In this document: positions 15,443-24,479 of the stretch, in pieces
Position numbering within the stretch: position 1 is the stretch's first letter
How the letters are laid out: each line of letters opens with the position of its first letter
Assembly: GCF_042686025.1 (NCBI RefSeq)
Contig: NZ_JBHUOZ010000003.1
Span: 1,798,001 to 1,862,000, forward strand
DNA: 64,000 nucleotides
From: Terrimonas rubra
Lineage (GTDB): Bacteria; Bacteroidota; Bacteroidia; Chitinophagales; Chitinophagaceae
Reading direction: 5' to 3'
Program-made: the position numbers and the translations under genes
The notes under the pieces: model-generated
Databases searched by the model: none
Told to the model about the DNA's origin: nothing
What the model saw: only the letters and a program-made list of their open reading frames with translations

Positions 15443-17023
15443 ATGCATAGCCTGTTACCTTTTTTCCTCGCTATGATAGCAGCTATTGTGCTGTTACAAA
15501 TGTGGGCCACCAAATTAAAGATCGCTTATCCTATATTACTGGTAGTAGCGGGACTGCTTATCAGTTTTATTCCCGGCCTGCCCCGTATACATATTGACCC
15601 CGACATGATCTTTTTTCTGTTCCTGCCACCCCTGCTCTTTGAAGCGGCCTGGTCTATTTCTTTCAAGGAAATGAAAAAGTGGTGGCGGATCATCGGCAGC
15701 TTTGCTTTCCTGGTGGTTTTATTTACGGCATTATCCGTTGCCATTGTTACCAATTATTTTATCCCTGGTTTTGGCCTTGCACTCGGTTTTCTTTTAGGGG
15801 GTATTGTATCGCCACCCGATGCGGTGAGCACAGGAGCCATCACCAAATTTGTCAAGATCCCCAGGTCTACATCCACTATCCTGGAAGGCGAAAGCCTGCT
15901 GAATGATGCGTCTTCCCTTATTATTTTCCGTTTTGCCCTGGTAACCGTGAGCACCGGGCAATTTATCTGGCAGGAAGCTACCCTGAGCTTTTTGTGGATG
16001 GTTATCGGCGGCATTGGTATAGGTTTAATACTGGCATGGATATTTGTGCAGGCACATAAACGGCTGCCTACCGATGCGCCTTCTGATATTGCCCTCACCC
16101 TTATTGAACCCTATTTTATGTATTGGGCTGCAGAACAGTTACACAGCTCGGGTGTATTGGCCGTAGTAAGCGGGGGACTGTATATGTCTAACCGGCGCTT
16201 ATTCTTTTTAAACAGCTCCAGCCGTATCAAAGGTTATAGTGTGTGGGAAAGTTTTGTATTTATACTCAATGGTATTGTATTTCTGATCATCGGCCTTGAC
16301 CTCCCGGAGATCGTTGAGGGCCTGCACGCAAAAGGCATTCCTTTAAGCACGGCCATTGGCTATGGGGTACTGGTAACAGCGGTACTGATCATTGCCCGGA
16401 TCATCAGCTCTTATGCAGCCCTGGTGGCCACGCTTATTTTCCGGCGCTCGGTAGTGCCGCATGCCTCTTCTCTCAAAAGACGTTTACAGATGCCGCTTTT
16501 ACTGGGCTGGACGGGCATGCGCGGTGTAGTATCCCTCGCAGCGGCTTTATCCATCCCCGTAACCCTTGATGACGGCACCCATTTCCCCTACCGCAACCTT
16601 ATTTTATTTATCACTTTCGTGGTGATCTTACTTACCTTAGTGGTACAGGGCCTTACCCTGCCCTATATTATTAAACGCAGTGGTTTGTTTGATGCTTTCA
16701 AAGAAAGTGGTCATGCCGAGGCAAAACAACAGTTGAAGCGTGATCTCCGCCAACATATTTACCAGTTCCTGAAAACAAAATATGATAACAGTCCGCATGA
16801 CCATGCCGGCATGCAAAAAATGCTGCAACACTGGGAGGAAAAATCGAAAGCGGCCGATGATGACTGGATGAAAGGGAAAACCAAAGAGATATTCCTGGAA
16901 ATGCTGGAAAGCCAGCGGGCCTATCTTGCAGAGCTGAATAAAAACCCGGCCATTGATGAGGAACTGATACGCACACAATTATACCAGCTGGACCTGGAAG
17001 AGGAAAGGGTAAAAATGTTGTAA
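15443..17023 (+). CDS. CPA1-family Na+/H+ antiporter
   Basis: This 526-residue inner-membrane protein has about 12 TM helices in the first 410 residues and a hydrophilic C-terminal helical tail (about 415-526) rich in Lys/Glu. The ion-binding Asn154-Asp155 pair is in GESLLNDASSLIIF, with GIVSPPDAVSTGAI before it and the conserved GWTGMRGVVSLAAALSIP helix after it, all hallmarks of CPA1/NhaP-type electroneutral exchangers. It exports Na+ (or K+) for protons and helps pH and salt homeostasis. It lies 66 bp upstream of a two-component operon on the same strand, but a separate promoter lies in the gap. Confidence 0.93.
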   Translation: MHSLLPFFLAMIAAIVLLQMWATKLKIAYPILLVVAGLLISFIPGLPRIHIDPDMIFFLFLPPLLFEAAWSISFKEMKKWWRIIGSFAFLVVLFTALSVAIVTNYFIPGFGLALGFLLGGIVSPPDAVSTGAITKFVKIPRSTSTILEGESLLNDASSLIIFRFALVTVSTGQFIWQEATLSFLWMVIGGIGIGLILAWIFVQAHKRLPTDAPSDIALTLIEPYFMYWAAEQLHSSGVLAVVSGGLYMSNRRLFFLNSSSRIKGYSVWESFVFILNGIVFLIIGLDLPEIVEGLHAKGIPLSTAIGYGVLVTAVLIIARIISSYAALVATLIFRRSVVPHASSLKRRLQMPLLLGWTGMRGVVSLAAALSIPVTLDDGTHFPYRNLILFITFVVILLTLVVQGLTLPYIIKRSGLFDAFKESGHAEAKQQLKRDLRQHIYQFLKTKYDNSPHDHAGMQKMLQHWEEKSKAADDDWMKGKTKEIFLEMLESQRAYLAELNKNPAIDEELIRTQLYQLDLEEERVKML

Positions 17024-17047
17024 CCCACTGACACCGGGATAAGGGCA

Positions 17048-17082
17048 TTCAAAATTTCTTCAAAATTCAAATGGTATCTTTA
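17048..17082 (+). promoter_or_regulatory. Tandem-repeat operator and promoter of the response-regulator operon
   Basis: Two exact TTCAAAATT copies (17048-17056 and 17059-17067) are spaced by exactly 11 bp, one helical turn, as OmpR/PhoB-family dimers require. A -7-like TATCTTTA follows at 17075-17082, and the ATG is at 17090, leaving a very short leader. Autoregulation by the product is inferred. Confidence 0.5.
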
Positions 17083-17089
17083 CGGTGAG

Positions 17090-17764
17090 ATGAAAATTTT
17101 AATTATTGAGGACGAGAAAGAATTAGCTAAGAACATTGCCGAGTACCTGGCAGGGGAACATTATTTATGCGAGTTTGCCAATACCTATCAAAAAGCCCTG
17201 GAAAAAATTTCCGTTCATCAATATGATTGTATCCTGCTCGATATTATGCTCCCGGACGGCAGCGGTATGAAGATCCTGGAAGCGCTGAAAAAAGAAGGGA
17301 AACAAGACGGTGTCATTATTGTATCGGCCAAGGATTCCCTGGACGATAAGATAGCCGGGTTACAAATAGGCGCTGATGATTACCTCACCAAACCTTTTCA
17401 TCTTTCTGAACTATCGGCACGTATTTATTCTGTCATTCGCCGAAAACAATTTGCCAATGCCAATATTATACAACAGGATGAATTACAGATAGACCTGCTG
17501 GCCAAAACGGTAACTGTAAACAAACAACAGGTAATACTTACCAAAAAAGAGCTCGATCTGCTTCTCTTTTTTATGGGCAATAAAAATAAGGTCATTTCAA
17601 AGAGCACTTTAGCGGAACACTTGTCAGGAGATTTTGCCGACATGTTGGACAATCATGATTTTGTGTACGCACATATTAAAAATCTTAAACGAAAATTAAC
17701 CGATGCCGGTTGTGATAATTTTTTAAAAACCGTATACGGAACAGGGTATAAATGGGAAGGATGA
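17090..17764 (+). CDS. OmpR/PhoB-family response regulator
   Basis: This 224-residue cytoplasmic regulator has a receiver domain (1-115) with the acidic pocket Glu7-Asp8, phospho-acceptor Asp51 in DCILLDIMLPDGSG, and Lys in DDYLTKPFH. A C-terminal winged-helix DNA-binding domain (about 125-224) has LTKKELDLLLFF and the closing TVYGTGYKWEG. It overlaps the downstream histidine kinase by the ATGA junction at 17761-17764, so it is translationally coupled. The stimulus is unknown; the EamA transporter cotranscribed behind the kinase and the antiporter upstream suggest an ion or small-molecule signal. Confidence 0.95.
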   Translation: MKILIIEDEKELAKNIAEYLAGEHYLCEFANTYQKALEKISVHQYDCILLDIMLPDGSGMKILEALKKEGKQDGVIIVSAKDSLDDKIAGLQIGADDYLTKPFHLSELSARIYSVIRRKQFANANIIQQDELQIDLLAKTVTVNKQQVILTKKELDLLLFFMGNKNKVISKSTLAEHLSGDFADMLDNHDFVYAHIKNLKRKLTDAGCDNFLKTVYGTGYKWEG

Positions 17765-19050
17765 AAAAATTACTGAATAAAACGCTGACCGCGTTTACCA
17801 TTTACGCACTGGTTGTACTGGCGGCCAGTGTTCCCGTTTATTTCTACCTGGTAGACTCTATCTGGCTTTCTGAACTGGACGAACACAATGAGATCCTGGC
17901 CAATAAGATCAGGAGAGGTTTAGACCAGTTACAGTTAACCGACGACGAGTTACACCAAAGTATTGCCTTATGGAATAAAACACAACCGGGATCCAGGCTG
18001 GAGCAAAGCGAAAGACCATTGGATTCTCCGGATAGTACTTACACCATCATGCATCGCAACACCTACCCCGGTCATGATGAGGTAGACCGTTTCAGGGGAT
18101 TACAAAAAATCATTGCTGTCAATGGAAAAACCTACCAGTTGAATATAGAGACCAATGTGGAAGAAACGGAAGAGACGGCTGCCGCCCTTGCCATTCTCAC
18201 CTTCGTCTTTTTCCTGATACTGGTCATTGGGTTTTTGTTATTAAATAAACGGCTGTCGGTAAAACTATGGAAGCCATTTCAAAGTACACTTGCCAAATTA
18301 AAAACATTCAATCTCAACGCTCAGTCAAATATTACTTTTGAGAAAACAGATACACTGGAATTTGAAGAGTTAAACCAGGTATTAAACAAACTCATAGAAC
18401 ATAATATTGCCACTTATAAAAGCCAAAAAGAGTTTACGGAAAACGCCTCTCATGAATTACAAACACCCCTGGCAATTATAAAAGGCAAACTGGATATTTT
18501 ATTACAGCAGGAAGTATTGTCAACCCGGCAGTACGAGATCATAGAAGATATTCATAAAGCCCTGGTACGCAGCACCCGTATTAACAAAAATCTTTTATTG
18601 CTCGCTAAAATTGAAAACAAACAATTCCCGGAGAATATCACCATTAACAGCAGCGAAGTGTGTGAGCAATGTATCACAGCCCTGCAGGAACATATGGACA
18701 ATAAACAGATCAGGCTGGAAGCAGCCATCAGTTCCCCTGTAAATATTAACTGTAACCCTGCGCTGCTGGAAACACTCATCAATAACCTGCTTATTAATGC
18801 CATCCGTCATACCGCTATGGCCGGAACGATCCGGTTCAGTTTAACAGCCTCGGGGCTTACTATTTCCAATTCCGGAACAAAAGCCTTACCGTCCGATGCT
18901 TTATTTAAAAGGTTTCATAAACATTCGGAGGACAATAGCGGAAGTGGTCTGGGGCTGGCTATTGTAAAAGAGATCTGTCATCTTCATCAATGGGAGCTTG
19001 TCTACCAATTCAGGGACAACATGCATCAATTTTCCATTATTTTTAAATGA
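17761..19050 (+). CDS. Membrane sensor histidine kinase
   Basis: This sensor kinase of about 429 residues starts at 17761 (ATGA overlap with the regulator stop); an ATG at 17752 is an alternative. Two TM segments (about 9-31 and 142-162, ILTFVFFLILVIGFLLL) flank a periplasmic sensor of about 110 residues with no recognised fold. There is a HisKA domain with His231 in FTENASHELQTPL, then an HATPase domain with N box INNLLINAIRHT and G boxes SNSGTK and GSGLGLAIVKEICHLH. It phosphorylates the response regulator encoded just upstream. The linker lacks a clear HAMP motif. Confidence 0.94.
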   Translation: MKKLLNKTLTAFTIYALVVLAASVPVYFYLVDSIWLSELDEHNEILANKIRRGLDQLQLTDDELHQSIALWNKTQPGSRLEQSERPLDSPDSTYTIMHRNTYPGHDEVDRFRGLQKIIAVNGKTYQLNIETNVEETEETAAALAILTFVFFLILVIGFLLLNKRLSVKLWKPFQSTLAKLKTFNLNAQSNITFEKTDTLEFEELNQVLNKLIEHNIATYKSQKEFTENASHELQTPLAIIKGKLDILLQQEVLSTRQYEIIEDIHKALVRSTRINKNLLLLAKIENKQFPENITINSSEVCEQCITALQEHMDNKQIRLEAAISSPVNINCNPALLETLINNLLINAIRHTAMAGTIRFSLTASGLTISNSGTKALPSDALFKRFHKHSEDNSGSGLGLAIVKEICHLHQWELVYQFRDNMHQFSIIFK

Positions 19051-19060
19051 TAAACATTCT

Positions 19061-19477
19061 ATGTGGTGGGTATACGCTTTTTTCTCTGCTTTATTTGCTG
19101 CACTCACAGCTGTTTTTGCCAAAGTTGGTATCAGTAATATAAACACTAACCTTGCTACAGGAATAAGGACCATTGTTATTATGGTAATGATCTGGATGAT
19201 CATTCTTTCCACCGGTGAAACGAAAGGCATCAGCACTTTGTCCAGGCAAAATATTTTCTTCCTGGTTATATCGGGCATTGCAACCGGCCTGTCCTGGTTA
19301 TTTTATTTTAAGGCATTACAACTGGGTAATGTATCCCATGTAGCACTTATTGACAAACTTAGTGTGGTACTGGTAATTATTTTATCCGTTTTATTTTTAG
19401 GCGAAACTGTTAATCTGAAAACGGTTCTGGGGGCGGGTTTAATTGTTGCCGGAGCACTGGTTTTAGTATGGAAATAA
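19061..19477 (+). CDS. Half-size EamA/DMT-family transporter
   Basis: A protein of about 138 residues from the ATG at 19061 (MWWVYAFFSALFAALTAVF), 10 bp after the kinase stop; an upstream in-frame ATG at 18998 lies inside the kinase gene and is unlikely. About five TM helices cover a single EamA repeat, including IATGLSWLFYFKALQLG and the C-terminal VLGAGLIVAGALVLVW. Full-length DMT transporters carry two such repeats, so this one probably works as a dimer in the inner membrane. It is probably cotranscribed with the two-component system, making it a candidate regulated target or accessory sensor. Substrate unknown. Confidence 0.85.
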   Translation: MWWVYAFFSALFAALTAVFAKVGISNINTNLATGIRTIVIMVMIWMIILSTGETKGISTLSRQNIFFLVISGIATGLSWLFYFKALQLGNVSHVALIDKLSVVLVIILSVLFLGETVNLKTVLGAGLIVAGALVLVWK

Positions 19478-19523
19478 ACGCCACAGCTAATATTTTCACA
19501 AGCCGTAAAATCACTATGAGCTC

Positions 19524-20498
19524 TTACCTGCTTTCAAAATATTGCTTATACCACTCTATTTGCGCTTTTATTCCTTCTTCCAGTCTTGTCAGCGGCTCAT
19601 ACTGTAATAAACTCCTGGCTTTATCAATAAGGGCTCTGGTAAACAACTGATCTCCGTTCCTGGGAGGAATTTTATGGATCGTAATTTTTTTATTTAATAA
19701 TTTCTCCACCACATCAATCCCTTCCTGTGTGGTGGTTTCATAAGGAGAACCGATATTAATCACTTCATTATTGACAAGTTCTTCTTTACCTATCACGCTG
19801 ATCAATCCATTGATAATATCGCCCACATAAGTGAAGCTACGGCTGTGTTTTTCGCTGTTCTCGTATAATGGGAAAGCGGTATTGTTAAAACCCGACCTTA
19901 TCAGCAAACTATATAATTTTTCGGGTCTTTCCCTGGGGCCATACACTGAAAACAGCCGTAGTGAACAGGCTTTAATACTATTTTTCCGGCTATAACTTAA
20001 TACCAATTGCTCCGCGGTCAATTTTGATACCCCATAGTACGAAACGGGCTGGGGCACTTTGTTTTCATCAAAAGAAGCATTAAATCCATACACGGAGGAG
20101 GTGGAAATATTCACCAACAGTTTCAGTCCTTTATTTTTCTCAGAAAAATCAAGCAGGTTTTTGGTAGCCACTACATTATTGGAAAAATAGTCTTCGAAAG
20201 TAGATGTTGCCGAAATACCTGACTGTGCCGCCAGGTGAAAAATATAATCAAAATCGGCAGGAAGTGTTTGTAATGCTTCAGCATTACGCAGATCTATCTT
20301 TTCAATAGTACCTCTATTGTTTACAAAATCAGCCACATTTAATTGCTTCAGTACCGGGTCGTAATAATCAGAAAAGTTATCTATCCCTGTCACTTCATGT
20401 CCCAGTGTTGATAATTTATCTGCCAGGTGCGACCCTATAAAGCCGGCCGCGCCTGTTACCAGTATTTTCAGTGGTCCTTGTTTGTCAACGCTATCCAT
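19524..20498 (-). CDS. NAD-dependent nucleotide-sugar epimerase/dehydratase (SDR)
   Basis: This 324-residue extended short-chain dehydrogenase is cytoplasmic. Seen: the NAD motif GAAGFIGSHLAD (Gly16/19/22), Ser residues in NISTSSVYGFN, catalytic Tyr155xxxLys159 in SYYGVSK, and the substrate-side RLFSVYGPRERPEKLYSLLI. The pattern resembles UDP-glucuronate 4-epimerase or UDP-glucose 4-epimerase-like enzymes that prepare sugars for envelope glycans. It is the last gene of a minus-strand cluster (GT2, LAB_N, GT39), 65 bp after GT39, so it may make the sugar that those genes transfer. The exact substrate cannot be read from sequence. Confidence 0.88.
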   Translation of the reverse strand: MDSVDKQGPLKILVTGAAGFIGSHLADKLSTLGHEVTGIDNFSDYYDPVLKQLNVADFVNNRGTIEKIDLRNAEALQTLPADFDYIFHLAAQSGISATSTFEDYFSNNVVATKNLLDFSEKNKGLKLLVNISTSSVYGFNASFDENKVPQPVSYYGVSKLTAEQLVLSYSRKNSIKACSLRLFSVYGPRERPEKLYSLLIRSGFNNTAFPLYENSEKHSRSFTYVGDIINGLISVIGKEELVNNEVINIGSPYETTTQEGIDVVEKLLNKKITIHKIPPRNGDQLFTRALIDKARSLLQYEPLTRLEEGIKAQIEWYKQYFESR

Positions 20499-20563
20499 AC
20501 TAAAATGTATTAAAATATAGTTTATTCATTTGTTATTACGTCCTGCAGGCAGTACAGAAAACG

Positions 20564-22189
20564 CTATCTGTCAGTAACCAGGTAAAAATCCACGTACAAC
20601 CTGGAGGTACCGCTTGCCAAACCACTTTTGCCGCTCGTTAAATCGATGTACCCTTGTTTTTGAATATGGTAACCGGCAAATTTTTGTTTAAATAAAGCGG
20701 TATCAGCTGCTGCCACCAATATTCCCATCGGGCCCGCCGGTTTACCCGCCTGCGTAAGTGTTGGTATAACGGTACCATAATCCCATACTATTTCCGGGGA
20801 AATATCATTGAAAGCATAAAGAGGGGTATCAGTACCGGCCAACCTATTTTTTACCTGCTGCGTATTCGCATAATCAGGGTTGTAAAGAAAACTTTGGGCC
20901 AACGGGAAAGCGCCTGCTATTACCATAACCTGTAAGGCTACCGTAGCGTAAAAAAGCATTTTAAAGTTATTTTTGAACAAGGCTCTTATCAGCAGGCAAC
21001 CACAAATAAATAAACCGGTTGAAGCTATTATCAGCCATATCATTAACCCGCTTCTTACATTTTTAACCACGAAATATTGTGCCACCGGGAAAAGAACAGC
21101 TATTCCGCCTAATAAACCAAAAGCGAAAACAGGGATCCATTTTTCCTTACGTGTCAGTGTTGTAAAGTTCGACCATAAGTACTCCACGTAAAAACCGGTA
21201 TTCATGGCCAGGGGAATTAATACCGGCAACAGGTACCTGGTCTTTTTTTCCGGAATAATACTCAAAAGCAGTAAGGAAACCAGTGTCCAGACCAGTGTAA
21301 ACTGGTAGGCCTTCAAGTCCTTTACCCTTTTTTTCATATAAGGATAGAGTAATGCCACAAAGGCAGGAATGGTCCAGATACCGGTCTGTGTAAAAAAGTT
21401 CCAGTAATAGTAAAATGGCCTGATATTATAGCCCGACCAGCGCGACACTTCCCTACCGGCCACACTGTTGAAAGTAATGGGGTCCATATATCGTACGTAT
21501 ACCCACCAGCTTCCGCCAATAACCAGCATCAGCAGCACGATCAGCAGCACCGGGAACAGGTATTGTTTCCATTGCTTAAAAGAGAATTTATAAATAAATG
21601 CATAGGCTATTAAAAATGGAAGCAGTAGTGTATATACGGACACGGGGCCTTTACTTAAAACCGAGCAACCGATAAACACCCCTGCCAGTAATGCCTGGGT
21701 ATATAAATGTCCCTGGCCTTTTATCAACCGCCATAGAAAAAATATACCTGCCATCATAAAACTATGGCAATACATATCCCACTGGTTATCCCTGCCGGCA
21801 AAAAAGATATAAAAAGAAGTGATAAGGATCAAACTGTTGTGAAAACTTTGCCGTTTAGATAAGCCTGTTTTTTGAGATAACCAATACACCGAACCTACCA
21901 GTAACAAAGTGATCAGCGTTACAGGAAGACGCATTGCCACCAGGGAGTCAAAGCCGAACAGCAAACCCGAAAATGCTGTGAGCCAGGTAGGCAGCGGGGG
22001 TTTCTCATATCTTGGCAAACCATTTAATGTTGTCATGATCCAATGACCATCAACACCCATCTCCCTGGCAGTAATAAAATTACGGGCCTCCATAATATTC
22101 ACAGGCAGCACCTGTAAATGTGGTAATAATAATAAAATACTTATTAATACCAATACATGACCGTAACCAAACTTTTGTGTTGTTTTCAT
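20564..22189 (-). CDS. GT39-family (ArnT-like) polyprenyl-phosphate-sugar glycosyltransferase
   Basis: A protein of about 541 residues starting at 22189, where ATG overlaps the previous stop as ATGA; the longer frame from 22306 would run through the neighbour. About 11-13 TM helices make an inner-membrane GT-C enzyme. The first periplasmic loop has MEARNFITAREM and then GLPRYEKPPLPTW, as in ArnT/PMT enzymes, where an acidic residue is catalytic. Such enzymes move a sugar from undecaprenyl phosphate onto lipid A, proteins or other periplasmic acceptors. Together with the GT2 and LAB_N genes it forms a likely envelope-glycosylation operon. Acceptor unknown. Confidence 0.87.
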   Translation of the reverse strand: MKTTQKFGYGHVLVLISILLLLPHLQVLPVNIMEARNFITAREMGVDGHWIMTTLNGLPRYEKPPLPTWLTAFSGLLFGFDSLVAMRLPVTLITLLLVGSVYWLSQKTGLSKRQSFHNSLILITSFYIFFAGRDNQWDMYCHSFMMAGIFFLWRLIKGQGHLYTQALLAGVFIGCSVLSKGPVSVYTLLLPFLIAYAFIYKFSFKQWKQYLFPVLLIVLLMLVIGGSWWVYVRYMDPITFNSVAGREVSRWSGYNIRPFYYYWNFFTQTGIWTIPAFVALLYPYMKKRVKDLKAYQFTLVWTLVSLLLLSIIPEKKTRYLLPVLIPLAMNTGFYVEYLWSNFTTLTRKEKWIPVFAFGLLGGIAVLFPVAQYFVVKNVRSGLMIWLIIASTGLFICGCLLIRALFKNNFKMLFYATVALQVMVIAGAFPLAQSFLYNPDYANTQQVKNRLAGTDTPLYAFNDISPEIVWDYGTVIPTLTQAGKPAGPMGILVAAADTALFKQKFAGYHIQKQGYIDLTSGKSGLASGTSRLYVDFYLVTDR

Positions 22190-22803
22190 TTTTTTAAAGC
22201 TATCATAATACTCCGGGCATAAATAACAATTCCCACTATATGACCAATAAACAAAACGGGATCTTTTCGGATAACAGCATAGACCAATATCAGTAATGAG
22301 CCGCAAAAGCTGATGATCCAGAAGCCCAGTGGCAAACTGGATTGTTTTCGTCTTTCAGAATAGATCCACTGGTACACGAACCGCAGCGTAAATAATAACT
22401 GCGAAAAAATGCCCAATAGTAATAACCATAGCGGGATGTGCTGGTTCCTGAGTAAATTATCGAGGTCATAAATATTGTTGTTATAACCATATATCATCAC
22501 AATGACAGGAAAGAAAACAATAAAATAACGCAGGATAACATGAAACTTTTTCCATTCCTGCTGAAGCTGCAGGTTTCTTATGTAAATATAATAGGTGATC
22601 ACCTGTCCCAGCATAATAGCAAAATCGTCCCTGCAGTAACCGTATACAAAAAGCAGGAAAGAGGCCAATAAGCTAAGTTCCCAGAAAAGCGTAGGGGTCA
22701 GTATTTTTTTGTTTTTTTCCGATATGATCCACTGTAAGATCAGCCTGCTGGAAAACAGTATTTGTGCCAGGAAGCCCATACTATATATCATCCAATCTTT
22801 CAT
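22186..22803 (-). CDS. Duplicated LAB_N-domain membrane protein
   Basis: This 205-residue membrane protein of six TM helices is made of two LAB_N repeats: residues about 8-75 (FLAQILFSSRLILQWIISEK) and 125-195 (IFSQLLFTLRFVYQWIYSER), which align well by eye. LAB_N (lipid-A-disaccharide synthase N-terminal) domains occur in operons with GT2 and ArnT-like genes; their action is not well defined, and a role in moving or presenting the polyprenyl sugar is a hypothesis. Start and stop overlap both neighbours by four bases (ATGA), so all three are translated as a coupled unit. Confidence 0.86.
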   Translation of the reverse strand: MKDWMIYSMGFLAQILFSSRLILQWIISEKNKKILTPTLFWELSLLASFLLFVYGYCRDDFAIMLGQVITYYIYIRNLQLQQEWKKFHVILRYFIVFFPVIVMIYGYNNNIYDLDNLLRNQHIPLWLLLLGIFSQLLFTLRFVYQWIYSERRKQSSLPLGFWIISFCGSLLILVYAVIRKDPVLFIGHIVGIVIYARSIMIALKK

Positions 22804-23528
22804 CCTCTTTCCCCAATCTTATAATTGATATATTTTTTTTTCATCCACAGGTAAGCAAAACAATCCTGCAATGGCCCTAATAACCTGTTCCATAAGTTAA
22901 ATTTGGATTTGCCAGCTATCCTGGGAAAGTGTTTTACAGGCACTTGTTTTATTTTTCCTTTTTGCAGCAGGATCATGGCCGGTAAAAACCGGTGTAAGCC
23001 GTTAAACATCGGTATCTTTTTTGCCATGTCGGTACGTATCAGCTTCATCGGACATCCTGTATCGTCCATACCATCATGGGTAAACATCCGTCTTATCCCG
23101 TTGGCAATCTTTGACGACATATTTTTCACAAAGGAATCCTTCCTGCCGGTACGGACACCGGTTATAAGGTCGTAGTCACCGGTATATTCAAAAAGGGTAA
23201 TAAAATCATCGGGAGTGGTTTGCAGATCGGCATCTATATAACCCACCCAGGGTGTATCTGCCGCATCGAAGCCAGCTTTGATCGCAGCACTTAGGCCATA
23301 ATTCTGATCAAATGAGAGGTATTGAAAGCGGTCGGTACCGGTACATATCCGCTGTATAATGGAGAGGCTGTTATCAGCAGAGCCATCGTTTACAAATAAT
23401 ACTTTTGCTTTTTTAGGAAACTTTTGAAAAAAGCTGGTGATTTCCTCTTTTACCCGTTCCAGGTTACCTTCTTCATTGTAAACCGGGATAATAATGGTTA
23501 ACTCAAAGCCGTTTGTCTCTTCTTCCAT
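22800..23528 (-). CDS. GT2-family polyprenyl-phosphate sugar synthase (DPM1/ArnC-like)
   Basis: This 242-residue glycosyltransferase has a GT-A fold: TIIIPVYNEEGNLERV, VLFVNDGSADNS, the nucleotide-sugar motif DAD (Asp99/Asp101) in VGYIDADLQTTPDDF, and GMDDTGCPMKLIR in the acceptor region. It lacks the C-terminal TM helices of ArnC, so it should be peripheral at the inner membrane face. Such enzymes join a sugar nucleotide to undecaprenyl or dolichyl phosphate. It is the first gene of the operon with the duplicated LAB_N and ArnT-like genes. Sugar identity unknown. Confidence 0.9.
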   Translation of the reverse strand: MEEETNGFELTIIIPVYNEEGNLERVKEEITSFFQKFPKKAKVLFVNDGSADNSLSIIQRICTGTDRFQYLSFDQNYGLSAAIKAGFDAADTPWVGYIDADLQTTPDDFITLFEYTGDYDLITGVRTGRKDSFVKNMSSKIANGIRRMFTHDGMDDTGCPMKLIRTDMAKKIPMFNGLHRFLPAMILLQKGKIKQVPVKHFPRIAGKSKFNLWNRLLGPLQDCFAYLWMKKKYINYKIGERG

Positions 23529-23655
23529 CTGGTTGTATTATACTGATAATTAAGTTTATAACATTGATATTGAACCTTAGCGGCAGGATACCTGCCGATC
23601 CGGAGTGTAATTTCGCTGATAGTAGTTATATAACAAAGCATTTGTAAAACATGTT

Positions 23656-24456
23656 TCACCGAAAATTTCTTACAAAGCTAAGGCCTACCGCTTTGTTTTG
23701 ATAAAAAGGCATCACCATTGTTGATGATTGTTCTTTTTTCCGCTTGAATAAACTGTTTATTTTGGGATAAAGCCAATAAGCCAGTTCAGTAGATAAAATA
23801 CCAATACCGGCCCCGGCCGCCACATCCCCTACCCAATGTTTATCATTCAAAGTCCGGTATACGCCGGTAAATACGGCAAAGGAATACCCCGACAACCCCA
23901 GCCAAAAGTGATCGTCCTTGTACTCCTTAAACATAAAATGGGCCGTAGAAAAGGCGGTAGCCGTATGTCCTGAGGGGAAGGATTGTCTGTTAGAACCATC
24001 GGGCCGCTCTTCCTTTACCAGCCTTTTTAAAGGAACAACAAAACCCGCAGATATCAATTGCGATGTAGCATAAATAAAAGAACGGTCTGCAAAACCGTGT
24101 TTACCCTTAATACCAATACCATTTAACCCGTATACCAGCAAGGCCGGCATGTATTGTGTGTAATTGTCCAGTTTAATATGATCCGGCTTGTGCTCGTCAA
24201 TTTCATTTTTGGTGGAAAAATTCAACTGTTTAATATCCTTAAAACCCAAACTGGCCACACCATAACCGATAAATGCAGCCGGTACCAATAGTTTTTTATA
24301 CCCCAACCTGTTTTTTTGCACATTGATCAAAGTGCTGTCAGCCCAGGTATCATTTTTCGTTACGGTAATACTATCCTGCGCCATTACGGCGGTATATGTC
24401 ATTAAAAGCAATACTCCACTCAATGTGAAATTCCTGCACCTGTTTATTAAAAACAT
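23656..24456 (-). CDS. PAP2-family membrane phosphatase
   Basis: This 266-residue protein has an N-terminal signal segment (SGVLLLMTYTAVMAQ) and several TM helices with the three phosphatase motifs: KRLVKEERP (motif 1), SFPSGHTATAF (motif 2, PSGH) and YRTLNDKHWVGDV (motif 3, with Thr in place of the usual Ser next to the Arg, then His and Asp). Family members dephosphorylate lipids such as undecaprenyl pyrophosphate, phosphatidic acid or lipid A at the periplasmic side. It lies 23 bp downstream of an outer-membrane receptor gene, probably in one operon, and the next gene downstream is the glycosyltransferase operon, compatible with lipid carrier recycling. Confidence 0.9.
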   Translation of the reverse strand: MFLINRCRNFTLSGVLLLMTYTAVMAQDSITVTKNDTWADSTLINVQKNRLGYKKLLVPAAFIGYGVASLGFKDIKQLNFSTKNEIDEHKPDHIKLDNYTQYMPALLVYGLNGIGIKGKHGFADRSFIYATSQLISAGFVVPLKRLVKEERPDGSNRQSFPSGHTATAFSTAHFMFKEYKDDHFWLGLSGYSFAVFTGVYRTLNDKHWVGDVAAGAGIGILSTELAYWLYPKINSLFKRKKEQSSTMVMPFYQNKAVGLSFVRNFR

Positions 24457-24479
24457 GATCTACAAGTTTAATTACTCAT

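Noticed and set aside
18998..19060. Longer start of the EamA gene inside the kinase gene
   Set aside because: The extra residues are polar and overlap the conserved kinase end; the hydrophobic start at 19061 fits the family.
23581..23597. Hairpin CGGCAG/CTGCCG after the PAP2 gene
   Set aside because: It has no T-run on the minus strand, so I did not call it a terminator.
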